From the NCBI RefSeq assembly GCF_000176135.1, contig NZ_ACZN01000015.1, positions 310,001 through 374,000 of the forward strand: a stretch of DNA of 64,000 nucleotides, given 5' to 3'. Every line of letters begins with the position of its first letter. The first letter of the stretch is position 1. Positions 52,908-64,000 of this stretch are shown here, piece by piece. The notes under the pieces were generated by a model. The model did not search any database. It was not told where the DNA came from and saw only the letters and a program-made list of their open reading frames with translations. This DNA comes from Vibrio coralliilyticus ATCC BAA-450. GTDB lineage: Bacteria > Pseudomonadota > Gammaproteobacteria > Enterobacterales > Vibrionaceae. Made by a program: the position numbers and the translations under genes.

Positions 52908-53918
52908 TTAACACCTGTCGACAAATTCATCGAGTCGGTTCGCGAGCCTCTGCTTCTCACTGTCACTGATAAAGCTCGCTTCAATCGCATTGCGACTAAA
53001 TTGCGCCAACTCTTCTTGCGTCAACATATGACTGCCTGCAACTGCAAGAAAGTTGTCGGTCATGTAGCCACCAAAATAGGCTGGGTCATCTGAGTTGATC
53101 GTTACACACAGCCCTTGCCTCAATAAATCGACAACATTGTGTTGCTTCATCTCCTCAAATACTTTGAGCTTAGTGTTGGACAGTGGGCAAACCGTCAGCG
53201 GCATACGCGACTGAGCCAGCAACACCACCAGATTCGGATCATCGGCGCAGCGCACGCCATGGTCAATGCGCGACACTTTCAATAATTCAAGGCTGTTATA
53301 AATGTTGGCAACAGGCCCCTCTTCTCCTGCATGGGCGACTGTGAGAAAACCAGCCTCGAGTGCTTTGACAAAAACACGAGCAAACTTCTCTGGCGGGTGA
53401 CCCACTTCCGATGAATCCAAACCAACACCAATGATTTTATCTTTGTGTGCCAATGCTTGTTCTAAGGTAGCAAAAGCACTGTCTTCGTCCAGATGACGTA
53501 AAAAACACATGATGACTCGACTACTGATACCCAATTGCGTTTTCGCATCTTGCAAAGCGCGGTGTATACCGTTGATTACTGTGTCAAACGCAATACCACG
53601 CTCAGTATGAGTTTGTGGGTCGAAGAAGATCTCGGTGTGAATGACATTGTCAACCTTACAGCGCAACAAATAAGCCCAGGTTAAATCATAAAAATCCTGT
53701 TCATGAATCAACACGTTGGCACCTTGATAGTAGATATCAAGGAACGATTGAAGGTTAGTAAACTCATACGCGGCTTTGACCTCTTCAGGCGTGGTAAATG
53801 GCAGCGCGATTTGATTGCGTAATGCGAGTTTAAACATCATCTCAGGTTCAAGTGAACCTTCAATATGCAGATGCAACTCAACTTTTGGTAACTGACGAAT
53901 AAATTCGGTTTGGTTCAC
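52908..53918 (-). CDS. add: Adenosine deaminase
   Basis: 336 residues from a GTG at 53918, chosen because GGGGAG lies six bases upstream; the longer frame to 53936 starts at TTG and would include that site. It is a TIM-barrel zinc enzyme that deaminates adenosine to inosine. Motifs are PKVELHLHIEGSL (two zinc His), TVAHAGEE (zinc His and catalytic Glu), RIDHGVRCADDPNL (catalytic His), CPLSNTKLK and TINSDDPAYFG (zinc Asp). An adenine riboswitch upstream indicates expression is adjusted to adenine. Confidence 0.95.
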   Translation of the reverse strand: MNQTEFIRQLPKVELHLHIEGSLEPEMMFKLALRNQIALPFTTPEEVKAAYEFTNLQSFLDIYYQGANVLIHEQDFYDLTWAYLLRCKVDNVIHTEIFFDPQTHTERGIAFDTVINGIHRALQDAKTQLGISSRVIMCFLRHLDEDSAFATLEQALAHKDKIIGVGLDSSEVGHPPEKFARVFVKALEAGFLTVAHAGEEGPVANIYNSLELLKVSRIDHGVRCADDPNLVVLLAQSRMPLTVCPLSNTKLKVFEEMKQHNVVDLLRQGLCVTINSDDPAYFGGYMTDNFLAVAGSHMLTQEELAQFSRNAIEASFISDSEKQRLANRLDEFVDRC

Positions 53919-53956
53919 GCTTGTCTCCCCATTCAATTCGATTGGTATTCAACAAA

Positions 53957-54001
53957 CGCTTTTCTCTTGTGAAGATAAACAGGCATACAAAGAGAAAAGC
54001 G
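53957..54001 (-). promoter_or_regulatory. Expression-platform hairpin between riboswitch and add
   Basis: 12-bp complementary arms CGCTTTTCTCTT (53957-53968) and AAGAGAAAAGCG (53990-54001) lie between the aptamer and the add start. No T-run follows, so it may act on translation or mRNA stability rather than as a plain terminator. Confidence 0.5.
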
Positions 54002-54015
54002 CAATGCACTTCACT

Positions 54016-54082
54016 CTTCGTAATCTGAAATTTGCGGTTTCAGGTAGAAACTCCCACACCTTATCAGTGGGATTATACGAAG
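54016..54082 (-). ncRNA. Adenine riboswitch aptamer (purine class)
   Basis: Minus-strand sequence shows the purine aptamer: P1 CTTCGTA / TACGAAG, conserved TATAATCC, the P2 arm with CTGATAAGG, GGGAGTTTCTACC in the junction, and a P3 hairpin (CTGAAACCGCAAATTTCAG). The ligand-specifying base before the last P1 strand is T (GATTACG), as in the Vibrio vulnificus add riboswitch, and pairs with adenine; guanine-binding members have C. It should adjust add expression to adenine. Confidence 0.9.
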
Positions 54083-54125
54083 CATCGTTTATGGCTTAAC
54101 AGTCATAACTAAACGATTGCGCGTC

Positions 54126-54155
54126 ATTATATTCTGGCAAAGATTCACTGTACAA
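54126..54155 (-). promoter_or_regulatory. Promoter of add and its riboswitch
   Basis: Minus-strand -35 TTGTAC and perfect -10 TATAAT with an 18-bp spacer, about 45 bp upstream of the aptamer. Confidence 0.6.
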
Positions 54156-54204
54156 CGCTGCGCTTGAAAATAATTTTAGACCTCAAATGACGAGTTTGCG
54201 TTTA

Positions 54205-54810
54205 TTACCGGTAATTTTTTTCAAACACACCGGGCGGCATCTGCTTGATTTGAAAGTCAATCATGTGATTGAAGGTATCAAGTAATGGGGTGAAGTCTTG
54301 CTCTGGTTGCAGCAAAGTCAGGATATGGTAGCCAGCCTCCACGGTAGACAAGCTGTTGTCACTGGGCGCTTTGCGAATACGGTAATTGCCCTGTAGGTTC
54401 TCTGGCAAACGCACTAAAGGTAATGCCTGTAAATTCTCAGACAATTGCCACATTTTGTACGCTTTTTTCCACGTGCCATCGAGCAAAATAATCCGCACTT
54501 TGCCTTCGCTGGAGACGGCTTTAGCTACCTCTTCATGGCTGACAGACACTTCTCCCGGATAAAGCACAAAATGCTGATAGCCTTCCTCATCCAACAGCTT
54601 ATTCAGCTCGCTATGCTGAGTAAAATTTTCGCCTTCAAACAGGTAGCTGTTCTCAAGCGAGAGCCTGAGAATGCGCGCGGTGCCCATGGGTCTGTTTGTT
54701 TCTGTCGGATGCTGTAAGATGACCAGCTCAACATTCGATGTTAGGCTTTGTATCCACTCACAAATACAAGCTTTGAGTGACTTACCACATTGAGAACAAT
54801 ATCGGGACAT
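54205..54810 (-). CDS. DTW-domain tRNA-uridine aminocarboxypropyltransferase (TapT-like)
   Basis: 201-residue DTW-family protein. Four N-terminal Cys ([13 protein letters not shown]) form a probable zinc site. The SAM-binding segment is NVELVILQHPTETNRPMGTARIL, and the DTW signature is ILLDGTWKKAYKMW with the later RIRKAPSDNSLSTVEA. Family members such as YfiP/TapT transfer the aminocarboxypropyl group of SAM to uridine 47 of tRNA (acp3U47). Which tRNAs are modified here is unknown. It is divergent from the rhombosortase gene with almost touching starts. Confidence 0.88.
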   Translation of the reverse strand: MSRYCSQCGKSLKACICEWIQSLTSNVELVILQHPTETNRPMGTARILRLSLENSYLFEGENFTQHSELNKLLDEEGYQHFVLYPGEVSVSHEEVAKAVSSEGKVRIILLDGTWKKAYKMWQLSENLQALPLVRLPENLQGNYRIRKAPSDNSLSTVEAGYHILTLLQPEQDFTPLLDTFNHMIDFQIKQMPPGVFEKNYR

Positions 54811-55380
54811 AGCGTGCGTTTACTTCTTCTGTTAATTGCTATCAGCTTAGTCTGCCTAGGCGTGCAGTTCGAGCCTTTAGCCAGCCTGACATACTGGCAT
54901 CATCAACTTATTTCTGAAGGCCAGTGGTGGCGAATCCTAACAGGAAACTTCACCCACACCAACTTTGCTCATTTAGGCATGAATCTGGCTGGCTTGTGGG
55001 TTATCACTTATCTGTTTAAGCCAAGAGTAACTTCTCTGCTCTGTGTATTGTTCGTGATTAGCTTATCCGTGGGTGTACTCAACCTGACAACAAGCATGAC
55101 TAGCTATGTTGGTCTTTCTGGTGTGCTACATGGCATCTTTGCCTATTATGCGCTTCAAGAATCCTTACAAGGTCGTAAAGGTAGCTGGTTACTTGTCATT
55201 GGTGTATTAGCCAAAGTGGGCTGGGAAATGACCATGGGCGCCTCGCAATCGACCAGCGAGTTAATCAATGCCCGTGTAGCGGTGGAGTCTCATCTGTTTG
55301 GCGCATTGACCGGTCTCGTGCTTGCTTTTGTCACTACTAAGCTAAACTTTCAGACAAGACTTAACCGCTCTCAGCGATAA
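54790..55380 (+). CDS. rrtA: Rhombosortase (rhomboid-family intramembrane protease)
   Basis: 196 residues with six hydrophobic helices. Rhomboid catalytic motifs are [17 protein letters not shown] (Ser in GLSG) and [16 protein letters not shown] (His). The short size and the [25 protein letters not shown] segment are typical of rhombosortase, which trims and processes the C-terminal GlyGly-CTERM anchor of secreted proteins in Vibrio. The ATG at 54790 would overlap the divergent gene by 21 bp; a GTG at 54814 with GGGA upstream is the alternative start. No GlyGly-CTERM substrate is encoded in this window. Confidence 0.85.
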   Translation: MRTISGHSVRLLLLLIAISLVCLGVQFEPLASLTYWHHQLISEGQWWRILTGNFTHTNFAHLGMNLAGLWVITYLFKPRVTSLLCVLFVISLSVGVLNLTTSMTSYVGLSGVLHGIFAYYALQESLQGRKGSWLLVIGVLAKVGWEMTMGASQSTSELINARVAVESHLFGALTGLVLAFVTTKLNFQTRLNRSQR

Positions 55381-55481
55381 TTTCTATTGATGTTCCTGAC
55401 CAAAGGGCTCAGAATGGCGCCCTTTTGCTGGTGGTCGATTGCCGCCAGAGCACTTATCTCACCTTAAACAGAGAACAATTT

Positions 55482-56933
55482 ATGGGTTTTACCGCTTTAG
55501 GCCTTTCTGCCCCGCTCCTCAAAGCCATCGACGATCAGGGTTATGACAAACCATCTCCAATTCAGGAGCAAGCCATTCCTGCAGTGTTAGCAGGTAAAGA
55601 TGTCATGGCAGCGGCTCAGACAGGTACGGGTAAAACCGCAGGCTTCACATTACCGATTCTAGAACGATTAGATAATGGCACCCGAGTCAAAGGCAACCAT
55701 GTAAGAGCATTGGTACTGACACCGACTCGTGAATTGGCGGCTCAGGTCCAGGAAAACGTGTTCAAGTACAGCCGCTATCAACGTCTGACGTCGAATGTAG
55801 TATTCGGTGGAGTGAAGATTAATCCACAAATGACGAAGCTGCGTAAAGGCACAGACGTGCTTGTCGCAACCCCAGGTCGATTACTCGATTTATACCAGCA
55901 GAATGCAATTAACTTCTCCCAGTTAGAAGTTTTAGTGTTGGATGAAGCAGATCGCATGTTGGATATGGGCTTTATTCGCGATATTCGTAAAATTCTCGCA
56001 CTGCTTCCGGAAAAGCGCCAAAACCTACTGTTCTCTGCAACCTTCTCTGCTGAGATTCGCGAACTAGCCAAAGGTCTAGTCAATGATCCGGTCGAAGTCT
56101 CTGTTAACCCTGAGAACTCCACTGCGGTCACCATTGAACAATCTATCTACCCAGCAGATAAGCGTAAAAAAGCACCTATGCTGGTGAAGCTCATCAAAGA
56201 CGGCGATTGGAGACAAGTTCTGGTCTTCAGCCGTACCAAACACGGGGCGAACCGACTTTCTCACTACCTTAATGATCAAGGTATTACGGCGGCACCTATT
56301 CACGGTAACAAAAGCCAAGGCGCACGCACCAAGGCACTGGCTGATTTTAAATCCGGAGAAGTGCGTGTATTAGTTGCCACAGATATTGCCGCACGTGGTA
56401 TCGACATTCCTCAACTCCCTCAGGTCGTTAACTTCGAGCTGCCTCACGTAGCAGAAGATTATGTCCACCGAATTGGCCGTACTGGCCGAGCGGGTGAAGT
56501 CGGCAAAGCGATCTCTTTAGTTGAAGCAGCGGAAGCCAGCGAGCTATTTGGTATTGAACGCCTCATCCAGCAAGTATTACCTCGTTTGGAGCTGGAAGGC
56601 TATAAGCCCGTCAATGTGCTGCCAGAATCTAAGTTAGATACTCGCCCAATCAAACCTAAGAAACCGAAAAAGCCCAAGAAGCCAAAAGTCGACCATGCCG
56701 ATGGTAAGCGCTCAGGTGACAATGCTCGTGGTCATAAGCCAGCGGGGAAAAACAAACGTCATTTTGGCCATAACAAACCCAACGGTGATGGCTCCAAGAG
56801 TAATAATGGTGGCAAACGTAAGGACGGCAGTTCTGGCAATAGCAAAGCCTCAAACAATACTGGCAATAATGGACAGAAACGTCGTAGACCAGCGAACCGC
56901 AAGCCAAACCATTCGCAACCTAAAGCACAGTAA
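55482..56933 (+). CDS. rhlE: DEAD-box RNA helicase RhlE
   Basis: 483 residues from the ATG at 55482; an upstream extension to 55425 lacks a site. The helicase core has the Q motif ([16 protein letters not shown]), Walker [55 protein letters not shown] and [10 protein letters not shown]. The C-terminal 110 residues are Lys/Gly/Asn/Ser-rich and low-complexity, probably a disordered RNA-binding tail. It remodels RNA, for example during ribosome assembly and mRNA decay. Confidence 0.93.
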   Translation: MGFTALGLSAPLLKAIDDQGYDKPSPIQEQAIPAVLAGKDVMAAAQTGTGKTAGFTLPILERLDNGTRVKGNHVRALVLTPTRELAAQVQENVFKYSRYQRLTSNVVFGGVKINPQMTKLRKGTDVLVATPGRLLDLYQQNAINFSQLEVLVLDEADRMLDMGFIRDIRKILALLPEKRQNLLFSATFSAEIRELAKGLVNDPVEVSVNPENSTAVTIEQSIYPADKRKKAPMLVKLIKDGDWRQVLVFSRTKHGANRLSHYLNDQGITAAPIHGNKSQGARTKALADFKSGEVRVLVATDIAARGIDIPQLPQVVNFELPHVAEDYVHRIGRTGRAGEVGKAISLVEAAEASELFGIERLIQQVLPRLELEGYKPVNVLPESKLDTRPIKPKKPKKPKKPKVDHADGKRSGDNARGHKPAGKNKRHFGHNKPNGDGSKSNNGGKRKDGSSGNSKASNNTGNNGQKRRRPANRKPNHSQPKAQ

Positions 56934-56943
56934 CCAAATACAC

Positions 56944-56968
56944 AAAGCCCCTCAGTTGAGGGGCTTTT
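56944..56968 (+). terminator. Terminator after rhlE
   Basis: Stem AAAGCCCCTCA / TGAGGGGCTTTT with short loop; between convergent rhlE and sohB, probably used in both directions. Confidence 0.75.
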
Positions 56969-56994
56969 CATTTAACTAAACAAAAGAAGTCAGC

Positions 56995-58056
56995 TTACAC
57001 GATAGGACGCTGACCACGATCAATTAGCTTCATCAGTACGTTATCAGCCGCTTCACCCGCCAGACCTGCCAGCTTAGATGTCAGCTTTTTCTTCTCTACG
57101 TAGTGAATCGCTAAGACTGTTTTATCTTTACAAGCTTCCACAACCAGATCATCAGAGGTTTTGATTTCATCAACCAGACCCAGTGAATGCGCCTGAGTGC
57201 CAAACCAGTGTTCACCAGTGGCCACTTTATCTAATTCAAGTTCAGGGCGACGCTCACGAATAAAGTCTTTAAACAGGCCATGTGTTTCTTCGAGTTCCTG
57301 TTTGAACTTATCACGCGCTTTATCGGTGTTTTCGCCAAACATGGTCAAGGTACGCTTGTATTCACCCGCTGTTAGCTGTTCATACTCGATATCGTACTTT
57401 TTGAGTACTTTATTGAAGTTAGGTAGCTGAGCAATCACGCCGATGGAGCCTACGATTGCAAATGGTGCTGAAACAATCTTGTCAGCAATACATGCCATCA
57501 TGTAACCACCACTGGCAGCCACTTTATCTACCGCAATCGTCAGTGGCAGCTTAGCCGCCTTAATACGATCCAGTTGAGACGATGCCAAACCGTAGCCATG
57601 TACCATACCGCCACCAGACTCTAGGCGCAGTAGTACTTCGTCCCCTTCACGAGCTACCGCGAGAATTGCGGTCACTTCTTCGCGTAGTGACGCGACTTCT
57701 TTGGCGTCAATGCTGCCTTTGAAATCCAGAACAAATAGGTGAGGCTCACGCTTGCTGTCCAAATCACCGTCTTTTGAAGCCTGCTTCACTTCTTTTTCAC
57801 GGGCTTTTGTTTTCTCTTTCTCTTGTTTCTTCTCTGCCTTATCACGCGCTTTGATAAACGCTGAATCATGCAGGTGATGCTCAAGCTGCTCAACGGTGTT
57901 TTTATGCTGATCCGTCAAGTTGGTGATCTCCAATTCACCCTTTGCAGCACCACTCTTACCCCCTACGGCTTTGGCTATAACAAGAATCGCAATCACTGCG
58001 ACTACAACAGTCACAATCTTGGCTAAAAACAGCCCGTAGTCCAACAAAAATTCCAA
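56995..58056 (-). CDS. sohB: SohB inner-membrane serine protease
   Basis: 353 residues. An N-terminal membrane helix (FLAKIVTVVVAVIAILVIAKAV) is followed by a charged Lys/Glu coiled-coil-like linker (about 60-100) and a ClpP/crotonase-type S49 protease domain. The catalytic Ser is in KVAASGGYMMACIADK, and the general-base Lys is in the later GEYKRTLTMFGENTDKARDKF region. It is a periplasmic S49 peptidase; in Escherichia coli it can replace DegP when overproduced. It is divergent from yciK. Confidence 0.92.
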   Translation of the reverse strand: MEFLLDYGLFLAKIVTVVVAVIAILVIAKAVGGKSGAAKGELEITNLTDQHKNTVEQLEHHLHDSAFIKARDKAEKKQEKEKTKAREKEVKQASKDGDLDSKREPHLFVLDFKGSIDAKEVASLREEVTAILAVAREGDEVLLRLESGGGMVHGYGLASSQLDRIKAAKLPLTIAVDKVAASGGYMMACIADKIVSAPFAIVGSIGVIAQLPNFNKVLKKYDIEYEQLTAGEYKRTLTMFGENTDKARDKFKQELEETHGLFKDFIRERRPELELDKVATGEHWFGTQAHSLGLVDEIKTSDDLVVEACKDKTVLAIHYVEKKKLTSKLAGLAGEAADNVLMKLIDRGQRPIV

Positions 58057-58144
58057 TGTGATATCCCCTAATGTGCGAATTAGTGTATTGTAACCACCAT
58101 CTTACGGATTCATAAAGCAGAACATTACAATAAGGATGCATGTC

Positions 58145-58888
58145 GTGGATTATTCCGTTTCCTCAGACGCTTTAAAAGACAAAGTCATTCTCGTGACAGG
58201 TGCCGGTGACGGCATCGGTAAACAAGCCGCAATTTCATTTGCTCAGCATGGTGCCACCGTCATTCTGTTAGGTCGTACAGTGAAGAAGCTTGAGCAAACT
58301 TACGATGAAATCGAAGCTGCTGGCTATCCTCAACCAGCGATCATTCCTCTGGATATGAAAGGCGCAAACAAGCAAAACTATATTGATATGGCCGATACCA
58401 TTGGTAGTCAGTTTGGTCGACTTGATGGAGTGCTACACAATGCCAGTCAACTGGGTGTACTAAGCCCATTTGATCAGATTGGTGAAGACACTTACGACGA
58501 TATCATGCAGGTTAATGTTAAAGCTCAGTTCCTGATGACTCAGGCAATCCTTCCGCTACTGCATAAATCAGATGATGCCAGCGTTATCTTTACTTCATCA
58601 ACGGTTGGCCATGCTGGCCGTGCTTTCTGGGGAACTTACGCAATATCTAAGTTCGCAACAGAAGGCATGATGCAGATTCTAGCGGATGAATTGAGCGATA
58701 CACACATCCGTGTCAATGCGATTAACCCAGGTGGTACACGCACTTCCATGCGCGCGAAGGCTTACCCAGCGGAAGACGCTGAGTTGCTAAAAACACCACT
58801 GGATATCATGCCGCTTTATCTTCACCTGATGTCGAACGAGAGCAAAGACGTTCGTGGTCAGTGTATTGACGCACAGCCGAAGAAATAG
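58145..58888 (+). CDS. yciK: YciK-type short-chain dehydrogenase
   Basis: 247-residue SDR from a GTG at 58145 with AAGGA eight bases upstream; an ATG at 58136 directly abuts that site and is less likely. Features are the NAD(P) loop VILVTGAGDGIGKQAA, the HNAS motif, a catalytic Ser (IFTSSTVGHAG) and YxxxK (YAISKFA). The GTRTSMRAKAYPAED C-terminus matches YciK. Its physiological substrate is not known. It neighbours sohB, as in many gammaproteobacteria. Confidence 0.9.
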   Translation: MDYSVSSDALKDKVILVTGAGDGIGKQAAISFAQHGATVILLGRTVKKLEQTYDEIEAAGYPQPAIIPLDMKGANKQNYIDMADTIGSQFGRLDGVLHNASQLGVLSPFDQIGEDTYDDIMQVNVKAQFLMTQAILPLLHKSDDASVIFTSSTVGHAGRAFWGTYAISKFATEGMMQILADELSDTHIRVNAINPGGTRTSMRAKAYPAEDAELLKTPLDIMPLYLHLMSNESKDVRGQCIDAQPKK

Positions 58889-58909
58889 AAAAAAACTTCT
58901 CAGATATTC

Positions 58910-58938
58910 AACGCCTTGTGGAAACACAAGGCGTTTTT
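58910..58938 (+). terminator. Terminator after yciK
   Basis: Stem AACGCCTTGTG / CACAAGGCGTT with GAAA loop and T7. Confidence 0.85.
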
Positions 58939-58962
58939 TTATCCACTTATTCAGCCCTTCCC

Positions 58963-59004
58963 TTGCTGATAAATAATAATAATTTATACTGTACATATAT
59001 ACAG
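58963..59004 (+). promoter_or_regulatory. SOS promoter with LexA box before imuA
   Basis: -35 TTGCTG (58963-58968), 16-bp spacer, and -10 TATACT (58985-58990). A perfect LexA operator, CTGT-N8-ACAG (58989-59004), overlaps the -10 and start site. LexA binding here would block the imuA-imuB-dnaE2 operon until DNA damage. Confidence 0.85.
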
Positions 59005-59014
59005 GTAAATTGTT

Positions 59015-59692
59015 ATGTATGAACTGATAGAACATCTTAAGAAAAAACAATGGCTTTGGCAGGGCAATCACACTCCTGAGTCCAGAGATCACCACCCGAC
59101 TGGTTTTGATCTTCTGGATCAAAAACTGGAAGGCGGCTTTCCTATTCATGGTGTGGTGGAATTGCAAACGACTCCCGGCATCGGAGAGCTTCGTCTGCTA
59201 CTCCCTCACCTTAAAAACAGCAGCCAAGGTAGGTTGTCCGTATTCATACAGCCACCAGGTCATCTGTCTGCGCAATCTCTGACAGCAGAAGGGCTCGATC
59301 TGAACCATGTTCTACTGCTTTATCCGAAAACAGATAACGAGGCCTTATGGGCTGCAGAGCAATGCCTAAAAAGCGGCGCTTGCAGTAATGTGCTGCTTTG
59401 GCATTCTGGGCTGGAAGTCCACCATGCTCGTCGACTTCAGGTAGCTAGTGAAACTGGAAATTGCCTGTCGTTTTTGTTTAAAACCGAACAACGCAATCTC
59501 TTTTCTCTGCCCGTTAGTTTGAGCATGACGCTACTCCCCCACTCACTTGGAATTGAAATCACCATTACGAAACGCAAAGGTGGGTGGCCACATGCTAGCT
59601 TCGTTCTGGATATGAGTACGCTCTGGCCTTCATTAACAGAGTCCAGACCTGAGCCTGTCATTCTTCCTTTCCCACTGCGTAAGCAAGGCTAA
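59015..59692 (+). CDS. imuA: ImuA, RecA-like translesion factor
   Basis: 225-residue SulA/ImuA family protein with a RecA-like fold: HHPTGFDLLDQKLEGGFPIHGVVELQTTPGIGELRLLL, where the P-loop is degenerate, and 'VLLWHSGLEVHHARRLQVASE' later. In the mutasome it is thought to link ImuB and DnaE2 to RecA or the lesion. It starts 10 bp after the LexA box and stops 2 bp before imuB. Confidence 0.88.
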   Translation: MYELIEHLKKKQWLWQGNHTPESRDHHPTGFDLLDQKLEGGFPIHGVVELQTTPGIGELRLLLPHLKNSSQGRLSVFIQPPGHLSAQSLTAEGLDLNHVLLLYPKTDNEALWAAEQCLKSGACSNVLLWHSGLEVHHARRLQVASETGNCLSFLFKTEQRNLFSLPVSLSMTLLPHSLGIEITITKRKGGWPHASFVLDMSTLWPSLTESRPEPVILPFPLRKQG

Positions 59693-59694
59693 CT

Positions 59695-61095
59695 ATGCAG
59701 GTGTGGTTGTACTTGCATTTCCCGACTCTACAACTGGATGCGCTGTACTCTGAACAGGCTCAGCAGCCTTTGGTGGTGGTTGATTCCAAACGTTTCCAAA
59801 TCGTGCAATGCAATTTCGCCGCGCACGAACAAGGTATTCGACCGGGAATGGGACTGGGCAGCGCCAGCGCTTTGTGTCACTCGCTTCAGGTTCACCCCTA
59901 TGATGAGAAGGTGGAGCAACAGACCTTACTGGATATCGCTCAGTGGCTGTATATGGTGACCTCTGATCTGGTGCTCTTTCCGCCACAAGGATTATTGCTA
60001 AAAGTCACTGATATGCTGTCACTCTATGGTGGGCTGGATGCTTATTGGCGCCGAGTTTCTCAGCATTTACAGCAGCTGAATATCCAGTATCAGTACGCCA
60101 CTGGCTTTTCTCCCTTCTCTGCCATTCTGCTGGCAAAGTCTGGAAGTGCATTAGTCAGCCAAGATAGATCTCAACTCTGTGAAGCACTCAAATCTTATCC
60201 GATTTCAGCGACTGAGCTTGACAGTAAACAGGTTGAAAAACTCTCCCGTGTGGGAGTGTTGACCCTCAACGATCTGCTGGAACTGCCGATGCAAGAGGTC
60301 GCCAGACGTTTTGATATCGACTTGGTTAACTATGTCGGGCGACTGATGGGGCAGTTTAAACACCCAGTAGACTTCTACCACCCACCTGAACACTTCCAAA
60401 GTTATCTTGAGCTGTTGTTTGATATCGAAAATACCCAGTGGTTGGAAAAACCGCTATTGAAACTACTAGAAAAATTGGAAGGGTTTCTAACATTACGTAA
60501 TCAGGTCGCATACGAACTTGAGCTGACTCTTCATCAACGCGATCGTGCCGCTGGTGTGATTGCATTTACTTCCGCCTGTGGAGATTACTCCGCTCAGCGC
60601 TGGGCTAAGCTTTGTCAGCTAACAATGGAGTCCATTAAACTTGATGCTCCAGTACAAGGTTTGACTCTGAAAGTGGTACGTAGTGGCGAACTTGAGTCCA
60701 CCAGCCAAGACATTTTCGCAGGACGTAAAGGCCAACAAACAGAACTGGAGTTGATAGCCACGCTACAAGCTAAGCTAGGTAATCACCAAGTCCTTAAAGT
60801 CGCACCAACAGATGACCCTAGACCAGAGAAATCGATTTCATTGTGTGCCCCCGAACTCCCCATTCCTACTAAAGTTTCGCTCTCTGGCTTACGCCCCTCT
60901 TTGATGCTACCAAACCCTGAGCCTTTAACAGAAAAGGTCAATGTTATGCACGGCCCTGAACGCTTTGTGACTGGCTGGTGGGATGGTGAGGAAATGACGC
61001 GGGATTATTTTATTGCGCGCAGTGACAGTGGACGTTGGCTCTGGGTATTTCGCAATCAAGAAATGCAGTGGTTTCTGCATGGGTTATTTAGCTAA
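59695..61095 (+). CDS. imuB: ImuB, Y-family-like mutasome protein
   Basis: 466 residues related to Y-family DNA polymerases. N-terminal WLYLHFPTLQLDAL and QGIRPGMGLGSASALCH are present. The acidic catalytic residues of active Y polymerases are not conserved (LHFPTLQLDA replaces the Asp-Phe-Asp type start), consistent with ImuB acting as a non-catalytic hub. A little-finger-like region and a C-terminal part (HGPERFVTGWWDGEEMTRDYFIAR) follow; the latter probably contacts the clamp or DnaE2. It precedes dnaE2 by 14 bp. Confidence 0.9.
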   Translation: MQVWLYLHFPTLQLDALYSEQAQQPLVVVDSKRFQIVQCNFAAHEQGIRPGMGLGSASALCHSLQVHPYDEKVEQQTLLDIAQWLYMVTSDLVLFPPQGLLLKVTDMLSLYGGLDAYWRRVSQHLQQLNIQYQYATGFSPFSAILLAKSGSALVSQDRSQLCEALKSYPISATELDSKQVEKLSRVGVLTLNDLLELPMQEVARRFDIDLVNYVGRLMGQFKHPVDFYHPPEHFQSYLELLFDIENTQWLEKPLLKLLEKLEGFLTLRNQVAYELELTLHQRDRAAGVIAFTSACGDYSAQRWAKLCQLTMESIKLDAPVQGLTLKVVRSGELESTSQDIFAGRKGQQTELELIATLQAKLGNHQVLKVAPTDDPRPEKSISLCAPELPIPTKVSLSGLRPSLMLPNPEPLTEKVNVMHGPERFVTGWWDGEEMTRDYFIARSDSGRWLWVFRNQEMQWFLHGLFS

Positions 61096-61109
61096 GCGGA
61101 GATGCGATA

Positions 61110-64000
<2,891 letters not shown>

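Overview
The window looks like a chromosomal segment of a Vibrio (Vibrionaceae). Supporting signs are an adenine riboswitch upstream of add, a chromosomal CARB-type beta-lactamase, the complete menF-D-H-B-C-E cluster, the Enterobacterales/Vibrio order tesB-ybaY-atl-ffs, chitinase and rhombosortase genes, and an imuA-imuB-dnaE2 SOS cassette. The species cannot be fixed from this sequence alone. Most of the window is ordinary housekeeping chromosome; two stretches are accessory.

Region 1 (1-8908) is a C2-sulfonate module. xsc (sulfoacetaldehyde acetyltransferase) with a YeiH-type exporter runs leftward, pta (phosphotransacetylase) with a TauE/SafE exporter also runs leftward, and an IclR/TauR-like regulator is divergent from pta. 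Xsc yields acetyl phosphate and sulfite, Pta makes acetyl-CoA, and the exporters probably remove sulfite or sulfate. Between them, divergent from xsc, sits a CobS-like AAA+ ATPase overlapping a CobT-like VWA protein, although no cobalamin gene is nearby. This pair is a candidate maturase or activase. A truncated FRG-like gene lies at the left edge.

Region 2 (9303-24621) is an AT-rich polymorphic toxin/immunity array of type VI secretion type, interrupted by a restriction island. It starts with a DUF4150/PAAR-like effector carrier whose frame breaks at an A8 run. It continues with an AHH-like HNH nuclease, two immunity-like genes and an unrecognised gene. Two further copies of the two-gene immunity module follow, each preceded by a short toxin-tip-like fragment. 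Copies of the 4.5S RNA (ffs) terminator mark cassette ends. A type I restriction-modification system (hsdM-hsdS-hsdR) with a VapE-like ATPase lies between two roughly 385-bp direct repeats formed by the 3' ends of the second and third immunity modules. The array ends at ffs. This is the most interesting part of the window.

Region 3 (24653-38708) is core: 4.5S RNA, a periplasmic-sensor diguanylate cyclase, a membrane protein, an alkyltransferase-like protein, YbaY lipoprotein, TesB, a CARB-type beta-lactamase, a YHYH lipoprotein, an Lrp regulator divergent from a cysteine desulfhydrase-like enzyme, DUF1244, a Tim44-like protein, a TetR regulator with an LplT-PlsC fusion, a second YeiH protein and a small unlisted membrane protein.

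Region 4 (38989-64000) holds the menaquinone operon, alaA-yfbR, a multidomain GH18 chitinase, a dGTPase-like protein, add under an adenine riboswitch, a TapT-like DTW protein divergent from a rhombosortase, rhlE, sohB, yciK, and a LexA-controlled imuA-imuB-dnaE2 mutasome operon that runs off the right edge.
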